Source: Cyclobacteriaceae bacterium | GTDB taxonomy: Bacteria; Bacteroidota; Bacteroidia; Cytophagales; Cyclobacteriaceae | Assembly: GCA_029882725.1 (NCBI GenBank) | Contig: JAOUKG010000232.1 | Location: 1-5,528 of the forward strand | Direction of reading: 5' to 3' | Length of the DNA stretch: 5,528 nucleotides | Shown here: positions 1 through 5,528 of the stretch, piece by piece | Numbering within the stretch: position 1 is the stretch's first letter | Layout: every line of letters starts with the position of its first letter | Program-made: the position numbers and the translations under genes | Notes under the pieces: model-generated | The model's input: only the letters and a program-made list of their open reading frames with translations | Told to the model about the DNA's origin: nothing | Database searches by the model: none

Positions 1-783
1 TCATTGAATAAATTAGTTCAAAAGATAAAACGTCTTTCCAAGTATAGATTATTGCGAATAGATACGGTGAAATCTGAAAAATTTCATGATTTTATGAATT
101 CAGAATTGGAAGCATTGGCTATGATCAAGAAGCATACCATGCTAAATAAAAGAAGGTTGGGCAATATTGTTGAAATTATGGAATATATTTCAAAGTCTAA
201 ACTGCAGGGTGATATTGTGGAGTGTGGAGTATGGAAAGGAGGCAGTGTTGCACTTATGGCTTTTGCTTCAAAGAGATTAGGAGTAACAAGAAAGTTACAT
301 TTATTTGATGCCTTTGATGATATATGTGAACCTGATGCAGCCGTAGATGGACAAAGAGCTATTGATTTGGTAGGAGTCGAAAAAGCCCGGGGGAGACTGG
401 TTCCAATAAAGGGATTGTATGATTACAAGGGTGGAAGTGGAAATGAGGAAGAGGTTAGAAATTTAATCGTGAATGAAATGGGGTATGATGAAAATTTGGT
501 CGTAATCCATAAAGGTTGGTTTCAGGACACATTACCTGTTGCTCAAAAATCAGTTGAAAAAATCAGTTTTTTGAGATTGGATGGCGATTGGTACGCATCA
601 ACGAAGGTATGTCTGGACTATTTGTATAATAAAGTGGAGGTAGGAGGAGTTATAGTTATTGACGATTATGGAGCCTATGAAGGTTGTAAAAAAGCGGTAG
701 ATGAGTTTTTGGAATCTATTGACATTATACCTCTTATACATAAGGTGGATGAAGAGTGCATATATTGGGTAAAAACCAATTGA
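1..783 (+). CDS. TylF/MycF-family SAM-dependent O-methyltransferase, 5' end cut by window edge
   Basis: Likely transfers a methyl group from S-adenosylmethionine to a hydroxyl, probably on a sugar, in the cytoplasm. Seen, numbering from the TTG at 4: the SAM-binding glycine motif ECGVWKGGS at 73-81, the acidic strand end FDAFDD at 101-106, LDGDWY at 192-197, and IDDYG at 219-223 followed by a conserved GCKKAVDEF stretch. In TylF/MycF/NovP enzymes the Asp in the first of these last two motifs and the Asp pair in the second bind the catalytic metal; D193, D220 and D221 are the candidates here. The frame is still open at base 1 and has no ATG before residue 31, so the true start probably lies left of the window; the TTG at 4 is an unlikely start. 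About 260 residues are visible, close to the usual family length, so little is missing. The next gene starts 24 nt after the stop. The family is firm; the substrate is inferred only from the neighbouring sugar genes. Confidence 0.9.
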   Translation, partial: SLNKLVQKIKRLSKYRLLRIDTVKSEKFHDFMNSELEALAMIKKHTMLNKRRLGNIVEIMEYISKSKLQGDIVECGVWKGGSVALMAFASKRLGVTRKLHLFDAFDDICEPDAAVDGQRAIDLVGVEKARGRLVPIKGLYDYKGGSGNEEEVRNLIVNEMGYDENLVVIHKGWFQDTLPVAQKSVEKISFLRLDGDWYASTKVCLDYLYNKVEVGGVIVIDDYGAYEGCKKAVDEFLESIDIIPLIHKVDEECIYWVKTN

Positions 784-807
784 CGATTTTTATTGATACT
801 TTTGTGT

Positions 808-1521
808 ATGGAGATCACAAAATTGGACTGGGATAGTCATTTTTTTAATAAGAGAATAGGTAAGTTAGAGTTTGGTTCATTAGGCCCTGAGGAGGAATTG
901 ATGGAAGTTTTGAAAAAACAGAACAACTTTGACTTGGTATATGTTTTTTGTGATCCTGATGTGGAAATCAATCCTTCCGATTTACATTCGAGGTTCTTTT
1001 TGGCTGACCATAAAATCGATTTTCATAAAAGAATAATTAAAATTAGTGAATCTGTTGATTATCAAGAATTGGATTTTATAAAGATTGAAGCGGTAAGCCA
1101 ATACCCTGATGTGTATACACTTGCATTGGAGAGTGGTTTGTATTCCCGATTCAAAAAAGATCCTGGTTTTTCGGAGCAGGACTATGAAAATTTATACAAA
1201 ACATGGGTAGAAGAATCGATTCATGGAAATATGGCTGATATTTGTATAGGGTGTATAATTGAGGATCAGCTTGTTGGTTTCTCCACATTAAAATTCGATG
1301 AGTCCCATAGCAGAATTGGACTATTTGCGGTTTCTCCCTTGCATCGGGGAAAAAATATTGGATCGTTATTAATAAAAAAAACAGAGGAATGGGCTCGAAA
1401 TAAGGGATATGATGATATTTTTGTGGCAACACAAAAGACCAATGAGAGGGCCTGTCATTTTTATAAAAAAAATAATTTTTTGATAAATAAGGAAGTAAAA
1501 GTGTACCACTATTGGTATTAA
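808..1521 (+). CDS. wecD: WecD-like dTDP-fucosamine N-acetyltransferase (GNAT)
   Basis: Predicted to acetylate the 4-amino group of dTDP-4-amino-4,6-dideoxygalactose (dTDP-Fuc4N) with acetyl-CoA, giving dTDP-Fuc4NAc. The protein has 237 residues from the ATG at 808. That start is preferred over an in-frame TTG at 793 because the family typically begins with a K-L-x-W-D-S-x-F-F motif, seen here at residues 5-13. A WecD-type central motif follows (SRFKKDPGF at 113-121, then Y126, LY and W133). The C-terminal GNAT fold has the acetyl-CoA loop VSPLHRGKNIG at 175-185, VATQKTNERA at 206-215, Y219 and the ending YHYW at 233-236. Y219 aligns by eye with the Tyr proposed as general acid in E. coli WecD (Tyr208, from memory). 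The acetyl-CoA loop has Asn at 183 where Gly is commoner, a tolerated variant. No Shine-Dalgarno is visible. Its position directly before the aminotransferase supports the assignment. A related N-acetyltransferase acting on another dTDP-amino sugar, such as FdtC, is possible. Confidence 0.86.
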   Translation: MEITKLDWDSHFFNKRIGKLEFGSLGPEEELMEVLKKQNNFDLVYVFCDPDVEINPSDLHSRFFLADHKIDFHKRIIKISESVDYQELDFIKIEAVSQYPDVYTLALESGLYSRFKKDPGFSEQDYENLYKTWVEESIHGNMADICIGCIIEDQLVGFSTLKFDESHSRIGLFAVSPLHRGKNIGSLLIKKTEEWARNKGYDDIFVATQKTNERACHFYKKNNFLINKEVKVYHYWY

Positions 1522-1538
1522 ATTAAATAGATTGGATC

Positions 1539-2666
1539 ATGATCCCTTTTAATAAACCATATCTTACAGGAAAGGAAATTGAGTACTTACAGGAGGCTGT
1601 AGCCAATGGTAAACTTTCAGGAAATGGTGTGTTCACACAAAAATGTCATCAATTTTTTACTTCCAATTACAATTTTCAAAAATGTTTGCTCACAACTTCT
1701 TGTACAGATGCATTGGAAATGTCGGCCTTACTGCTGGACATCAAACCAGGAGATGAAGTAATTGTACCTTCATATACTTTTGTATCAACCGCCTTGGCTT
1801 TTGTGAGACAGGGTGCAAAGATTGTTTTTGCAGATAGTAAAAGTGACCATCCCAATATCGACGAAACACAAATCGAATCGTTAATCACGAAAAAAACGAA
1901 AGCTATTGTGGTAGTTCATTATGCAGGAATGGCTTGTGAAATGGATGAAATATTGAAAATTGCTTCGAAATACGGTTTGGTGGTAGTAGAGGATGCGGCT
2001 CAGGCTATAGATTCTTTTTATAAAGGGAAACCACTTGGCGGAATAGGCCAACTTGCTTCTTTTTCTTTCCATGAAACAAAAAATGTTATTTCGGGCGAAG
2101 GAGGAATGTTGGTCATTAATGACCCAAAATTTGAATTTAGATCCGAAATTTTATGGGAGAAAGGCACCAATCGGGCCGAATTTTTTCGTGGGCAGGTAAA
2201 TAAATACGGTTGGGTGGATACAGGATCCTCTTTTCTTCCTTCCGAATTGACAGCGGCTTTTCTGTATGCTCAGTTGGAATACCTTCGTGATATTCAAGAT
2301 AAAAGGATTACAATATGGAGACGGTATCAGGAGTCCTTTCAGGAACTTGCGGAATCAGGTAAAATAACACTACCCGTTATTCCCGATTATGCAACTAACA
2401 ATGCACATATGTTTTATCTTCTTTGTGAAGATATTGACCAAAGAGATGAGTTTATAAACCATTTACGTAGCAAAGATATACTGGCTGTTTTTCATTATCA
2501 GAGCCTTCATAGCAGCCCTTTTTATAATAGTAAACATGACGGTCGTAATCTTCCAAATTGTGATCACTTCAATGATTGTTTGGTGCGACTACCCCTATAT
2601 TATGAGCTGTCTTATGATCAACAATCAGCTGTAATTGATGCGGTTCATACATTTTACCAAAAATAA
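1539..2666 (+). CDS. wecE: WecE: dTDP-4-amino-4,6-dideoxygalactose transaminase
   Basis: PLP-dependent sugar aminotransferase of the DegT/DnrJ/EryC1 family. WecE converts dTDP-4-keto-6-deoxy-D-glucose and glutamate to dTDP-Fuc4N in the cytoplasm. At 375 residues it is almost the same length as E. coli WecE (about 376), and resemblance to the remembered E. coli protein is strong along its whole length: MIPFN at the start, ALLLDIKPGDEVIVPSYTFV at 63-82, VVHYAGMACEMD at 125-136, EDAAQ at 151-155, SFHETKN at 176-182, EKGTNR at 207-212, FFRGQV at 215-220, NAHMFY at 288-293 and AVFHYQSLH at 316-324. K181 is the expected lysine for the PLP Schiff base and D152 the expected partner of the PLP ring nitrogen. 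The upstream gap is 17 nt, with no Shine-Dalgarno. The stop overlaps the next start (TAATG), which suggests translational coupling. The product should feed the WecD-like enzyme encoded just upstream. The RmlA and RmlB enzymes needed to make the substrate are not in the window. FdtB-type 3-aminotransferases are related but would not match this closely. Confidence 0.95.
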   Translation: MIPFNKPYLTGKEIEYLQEAVANGKLSGNGVFTQKCHQFFTSNYNFQKCLLTTSCTDALEMSALLLDIKPGDEVIVPSYTFVSTALAFVRQGAKIVFADSKSDHPNIDETQIESLITKKTKAIVVVHYAGMACEMDEILKIASKYGLVVVEDAAQAIDSFYKGKPLGGIGQLASFSFHETKNVISGEGGMLVINDPKFEFRSEILWEKGTNRAEFFRGQVNKYGWVDTGSSFLPSELTAAFLYAQLEYLRDIQDKRITIWRRYQESFQELAESGKITLPVIPDYATNNAHMFYLLCEDIDQRDEFINHLRSKDILAVFHYQSLHSSPFYNSKHDGRNLPNCDHFNDCLVRLPLYYELSYDQQSAVIDAVHTFYQK

Positions 2667-3736
2667 TGAAAGCCATCAAAACACTTCATATTATTTTCCC
2701 CGAGAAGTTCTTTAATAACTATATAGAATTTGTAAACAGAAATTTTGAGGAAGAAGACCATCTTTTTATTTCCCTTAAGTCAAGTAAACAGTATAAACAA
2801 TTCTCCAATCTAAAGTATTTAAAGTATTACCGTTGGGGGTTTTTATATTATTGGGAAATGTATAAATACGTGGCAAAATCAGATAAAGTAATCCTTCACA
2901 GTCTTCAAAAATCAAAGGTTATATACTTTTTTTATTTGTTTAAAAAATTCAGATCCAAATGTTATTGGTATTTGTGGGGAGGCGATTTGTATTACAGGTT
3001 GGACAAACAAGGACAAGCTAATTTATTAAATTGGAAGAACAGGTGGTTCGGCTCTTTGGTTAGGGATTTGGGAGGAATTGCAACCCATTTTGCCGGAGAT
3101 GTTGATTTGGCCAGAAAGGCCTTTTCATTTTGCGGAGAACATATTCATTGTTTTTTATACCCAAGTAATATCTTCCCGGGTTCAGATTTAGAGAATAAAA
3201 CGTCATCTAAGCTGGTTATTCAGGTTGGTAATTCCTCACATGTTTCAAATAGTCATGAAGAAGTGCTGGAAAAGTTAGCCTATTTAAAAGAAGAAGATAT
3301 TGAAATTATTTGCCCATTATCTTACGGAGATAAGAAAAATGCAAAAAAGATCATTGGAATGGGGAAGAGGATTTTTGGAGATAAATTCACTGCAATTACG
3401 AATTTTATGCCCTTGGCAGCGTATCTGGATTTAATTTCCAAAGTTGATATCGCTATTTTCAATCATTGGAGACAACAAGGTTCAGGGAATCTTATTTCGT
3501 TAGTGGGGATGGGAAAAACGGTTTATATTCGAGAGGATATTTCAACCTGGAAGATGTTTCAGGACTTAGGTATAAAAGTTATTTCGTTTAACAACTTTCA
3601 GCAAGTGGAATTGTTGAATGCCGACGAAAAAAGAGCAAATAACCAAATAATTTCAAATTATTTTAACGAAGAAAATTTACGCATTCAGTCTAAAAATGTG
3701 TTTGATCATAATCCGGTTTCCAAAAACTCTAAGTAA
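2666..3736 (+). CDS. wecF: WecF-like Fuc4NAc transferase (glycosyltransferase family 56)
   Basis: Predicted to transfer Fuc4NAc from dTDP-Fuc4NAc to a lipid-linked glycan at the cytoplasmic membrane face. In enterobacteria WecF adds it to ManNAcA-GlcNAc-PP-undecaprenol (lipid II of common antigen). The protein has 356 residues, close to the roughly 360 of E. coli WecF. Regions resembling the remembered E. coli protein are the YWYLWGGDLY stretch at 100-109, IQVGNSSHVSNSHEEVL at 185-201, IICPLSYGDKKNA at 214-226, AAYLDLISKVDIAIF at 251-265 and the RQQGSGNL stretch at 269-276, followed by an IREDISTWKMF segment at 288-298. The N-terminal 90 residues are aromatic-rich and far more divergent. No clear transmembrane span is seen; membrane attachment would be peripheral. 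The ATG overlaps the preceding wecE stop by one base, so the two are probably co-translated. The donor sugar fits the two genes upstream well. The acceptor is unknown, because a Bacteroidota host would not be expected to make common antigen. Confidence 0.85.
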   Translation: MKAIKTLHIIFPEKFFNNYIEFVNRNFEEEDHLFISLKSSKQYKQFSNLKYLKYYRWGFLYYWEMYKYVAKSDKVILHSLQKSKVIYFFYLFKKFRSKCYWYLWGGDLYYRLDKQGQANLLNWKNRWFGSLVRDLGGIATHFAGDVDLARKAFSFCGEHIHCFLYPSNIFPGSDLENKTSSKLVIQVGNSSHVSNSHEEVLEKLAYLKEEDIEIICPLSYGDKKNAKKIIGMGKRIFGDKFTAITNFMPLAAYLDLISKVDIAIFNHWRQQGSGNLISLVGMGKTVYIREDISTWKMFQDLGIKVISFNNFQQVELLNADEKRANNQIISNYFNEENLRIQSKNVFDHNPVSKNSK

Positions 3737-3737
3737 G

Positions 3738-3786
3738 AAAAAATAAAACAATTTTGCATAATTCACCCTGCAAAATCCTATTTTTT
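3738..3786. terminator. Probable bidirectional terminator between convergent genes
   Basis: A perfect 8-bp inverted repeat (ATTTTGCA at 3751-3758, TGCAAAAT at 3769-3776) encloses a 10-nt loop. An A-rich run at 3738-3749 lies on the left and six T residues at 3781-3786 lie on the right, so the hairpin is followed by U-rich RNA whichever strand is read. It sits exactly between the ends of the wecF-like and maf genes, and the right-hand T-run is also the Lys-Lys end of maf. The stem has only two G-C pairs, so it may be weak. Confidence 0.5.
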
Positions 3787-4344
3787 CAACGCGTCATACA
3801 CCAAATGCGTGGGCAACCCCATAACCGTATAAAAGGAACCTTGTATCCCTGTAACGGCACTGAGGCCTATCCAATCCTGAATTCCATAGGCACCAGCTTT
3901 GTCCAGGGGAGACTGATTATCAAGATAGAAATCAATTTCCTCATCGGATAAATTGCGAAAAGTTACCCGCGCAATATCTTTCTGAGATAAGGTTTCGCTA
4001 ATAGATCTTACACAAAATCCCGTTACCACGTCATGGGTTTTACCAGATAAAAGATTCAGCATCCTTTTGGCATCTTGCCGATCTACGGGTTTGTTGAATA
4101 TTTGATTATCCAAAATAACTACAGTGTCGGCTGTAAGTACTTTCTCATCCTTTTTCAAATTAAAAGAAGCCGCTTTTCTCTCAGATAATATAATCGGAAG
4201 TTCATAGGGGTCAGTATCAGCGTGGAAATCTTCCGCAACATCCGAAGGTATTACCTCAAATTCGAAACCCAACATACTTAGAAGTTCCTTACGTCTTGGC
4301 GAATTAGAGCCTAAAATCAATCGGAAATTTGAATTCATTTTCAT
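3778..4344 (-). CDS. maf: Maf/YhdE-family nucleoside triphosphate pyrophosphatase (dTTP/UTP type)
   Basis: Cytoplasmic house-cleaning enzyme that hydrolyses a nucleoside triphosphate to the monophosphate plus pyrophosphate; the YhdE branch prefers dTTP, UTP and modified pyrimidines. The 188 residues match the family length. Seen in order: the signature SNSPRRKELL at 13-22, TADTVV at 71-76 with D73 as the expected catalytic Asp, NKPVD at 84-88, LSGKTHDVVTG at 99-109, DKAGAYGIQ at 148-156, and GSFYTVMGLP at 169-178. The YGIQ form at 153-156 is typical of the YhdE rather than the YceF branch. Two in-frame ATGs lie at the start (4344 and 4338, residues 1 and 3), neither with a Shine-Dalgarno, so either may be used. 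The start lies 41 nt inside the end of the upstream DUF1015 gene, which implies one transcript and probable translational coupling. No Maf partner domain or fusion is present. Confidence 0.95.
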   Translation of the reverse strand: MKMNSNFRLILGSNSPRRKELLSMLGFEFEVIPSDVAEDFHADTDPYELPIILSERKAASFNLKKDEKVLTADTVVILDNQIFNKPVDRQDAKRMLNLLSGKTHDVVTGFCVRSISETLSQKDIARVTFRNLSDEEIDFYLDNQSPLDKAGAYGIQDWIGLSAVTGIQGSFYTVMGLPTHLVYDALKK

Positions 4345-5528
4345 TTATAGAGCTATATACAAACCCGGAGATTACTTTCGGGTAAAAATAAGTTGATTTT
4401 TGAGGTAATGTAAAACCTGAGGCACAAACCTTTTTTACTATGTCTACCGATATTTCATTTACAATCACAGCCATTTGTGCATCACCTCGTAATACTTTTG
4501 CATAGCAATCTGAAAAACTCCTTTCATAAGTAACAAATTTGGTGTCCCTCTGTTTGTTACCCGGGATTTTTAAGGCTTTCTCAAGTATAAAATAGTGTAA
4601 AATAGTAAGATCAAGGTGTTTGATAATTTCAGGGAATTTCCAACTTATTTCATTTACTTTCTCGGGTTTTAACTTGATTTTAAAGGCATTATTCTTAAAA
4701 ATTAATCCAAATGCCCATTTTTTCCCTGTAATAACCTCATTTAATGTAAAAGCATCTTCAACAGGTTTTACAATAAAATATTCGGAAAGAATCTTCATCA
4801 CTACTGATTCATCAAAACCTTCAATGCCAGAAATTAATCGATGTGTGGGCATTATTCTTAAGTGGTCAGACTCTGTATTAGTGAGGTACATGGCATGAAA
4901 GTTATATCCCTCAGTTCCTGAATGTTCACGGTTTTCGGCCTTCTTTTTCTTCATGTATTCCAACGAACCCTGATAGCGGTGATGCCCATCGGCGAGGATG
5001 ATTTTTTCATCACTGAGTTTGGATATAAATTTTTTGATAATATTCATATCCTGAATTACAGCAAGGACATCTCTTACACCTTGATAATCTTCGGTTTCAT
5101 ATACAGGAAGTTTCATTGCTTCATCCATGTATTCTTCTAATTCAAAAACCTGATCTGTGTACAGCCCATGGGTAGGGCTCACATTCAATTCTGTTTTTCC
5201 TAATAATTCCAGACGGTCGTTAACAGAAAAAGGCATGGTGTTTTCGTGCCTAAGAATTACATTTTCATCGAAATCATGTACCCGAACGTTACAGATAAAT
5301 CCCTTTCTGCACAGTTCATTTACTGATCCCGGTAAACTAAAATATTGGTAATACACATAAATGGAAGGGAGCTTATCTTGTTTAATAATACCTGTTTCTT
5401 TCCACATTTGAAGAGTTTCTCCCGCTTTATCAGCAGGCAATTCACCCAAGGGTACACTTAGGTGGATACTTGAATAAGGGTTTTTATAAAGTTTTTCTCT
5501 TTGTTTAGTTGAAACAACATCAAATAGG
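4304..5528 (-). CDS. DUF1015 family protein of unknown function, N-terminus beyond window edge
   Basis: Conserved family without a function that I can state with confidence. About 407 residues are visible and the frame is open to base 5527. The TTG at 5449 is not a sensible start, because the codons upstream of it encode recognisable family sequence: an FDVVS stretch, then KNPYSSIHLSVP. Roughly 25 to 30 N-terminal residues are probably missing. Family hallmarks, numbered from base 5527: IYVYYQYF at about 56-63, RHENTMPFSVNDRLELLG at about 93-110, NVSPTHGLY at 115-123, the strongly conserved ILADGHHRY at 177-185, and IMPTHRL at 225-231. The His-His-Arg cluster looks like an active or ligand-binding site, which is inference. 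No signal peptide or membrane segment is seen in the visible part, so it is probably cytoplasmic. The 3' end overlaps maf by 41 nt. From memory, members in related genomes can sit near the serine genes serC and serA; neither is in this window. Confidence 0.9.
   Translation of the reverse strand, partial: LFDVVSTKQREKLYKNPYSSIHLSVPLGELPADKAGETLQMWKETGIIKQDKLPSIYVYYQYFSLPGSVNELCRKGFICNVRVHDFDENVILRHENTMPFSVNDRLELLGKTELNVSPTHGLYTDQVFELEEYMDEAMKLPVYETEDYQGVRDVLAVIQDMNIIKKFISKLSDEKIILADGHHRYQGSLEYMKKKKAENREHSGTEGYNFHAMYLTNTESDHLRIMPTHRLISGIEGFDESVVMKILSEYFIVKPVEDAFTLNEVITGKKWAFGLIFKNNAFKIKLKPEKVNEISWKFPEIIKHLDLTILHYFILEKALKIPGNKQRDTKFVTYERSFSDCYAKVLRGDAQMAVIVNEISVDIVKKVCASGFTLPQKSTYFYPKVISGFVYSSINENEFKFPIDFRL

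Noticed and set aside
797..804. TACTTTTG, a match to the Bacteroidota -7 promoter box (TAnnTTTG), just before the start at 808.
   Set aside because: The nearest upstream TTG (780-782) is only 14 nt away, shorter than the usual spacing of about 19-21, and transcription would begin at or after the start codon. In a T-rich gap a chance match is likely.
793..807. Five-residue N-terminal extension of the acetyltransferase from TTG at 793.
   Set aside because: The family motif begins right after the ATG at 808, and TTG starts are uncommon in this type of genome.
1151..1432. 93-residue minus-strand open frame within the acetyltransferase gene.
   Set aside because: It is antisense to well-conserved GNAT coding sequence and its translation resembles no family I know; it is a shadow frame.
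1534..1545. Perfect 12-bp palindrome GGATCATGATCC centred on the wecE start codon.
   Set aside because: About one 12-bp palindrome is expected by chance in 5.5 kb, and it can form only a 4-bp stem. No second copy was seen at the other gene starts.
3754..3951. 65-residue plus-strand open frame antisense to maf.
   Set aside because: It lies almost wholly within maf on the other strand, starts with TTG inside the terminator hairpin and has no recognisable motif.
1..5528. A composition step between the glycan genes and the maf/DUF1015 pair as a sign of horizontal transfer.
   Set aside because: Hand counts gave about 36 percent GC for 1-540, 28 percent for 2701-3000, 41 percent for 3781-4320 and 33 percent for 4321-4620. 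The values overlap between the two sides, so there is no clean boundary.

Overview
The window looks like Bacteroidota DNA, class not resolved. It is AT-rich: hand counts of a few blocks give about 28 to 41 percent GC. None of the four visible start regions (808, 1539, 2666 and the minus-strand start at 4344) has a purine-rich Shine-Dalgarno sequence. The sugar genes are packed as in O-antigen or capsule loci of that phylum. The assignment rests on these traits and on protein flavour, not on a marker gene.

Left part, plus strand, 1-3736: the downstream end of a surface-polysaccharide locus with four genes in a row. They are a TylF/MycF-type O-methyltransferase that runs off the left edge, a WecD-type GNAT N-acetyltransferase, a WecE-type PLP sugar aminotransferase and a WecF-type (GT56) glycosyltransferase. 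Gaps are 24 and 17 nt, and the last pair overlaps by one base (TAATG), so the four probably form one transcript. The last three genes match three successive steps of dTDP-Fuc4NAc metabolism: WecE aminates dTDP-4-keto-6-deoxyglucose to dTDP-Fuc4N, WecD acetylates it to dTDP-Fuc4NAc, and WecF transfers Fuc4NAc to a lipid-linked glycan. In enterobacteria these steps serve enterobacterial common antigen. Here the acceptor and final polymer are unknown, and the methyltransferase may decorate the same repeat unit.

Middle, 3737-3786: a short convergent junction holding an 8-bp inverted repeat flanked by an A-run on the left and a T-run on the right, which fits a weak bidirectional terminator.

Right part, minus strand, 3778-5528: a DUF1015 protein whose N-terminus is beyond the right edge, followed by a Maf/YhdE nucleotide pyrophosphatase that overlaps it by 41 nt. 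These look like chromosomal housekeeping genes next to the end of the glycan locus.

No RNA genes, insertion sequences, CRISPR arrays, attachment sites or gene-free stretches over 300 bases were seen. I found no convincing unknown system. The most interesting point is the compact Fuc4NAc cassette, which has no flippase gene between its enzymes and ends in a GT56 transferase of unknown acceptor.
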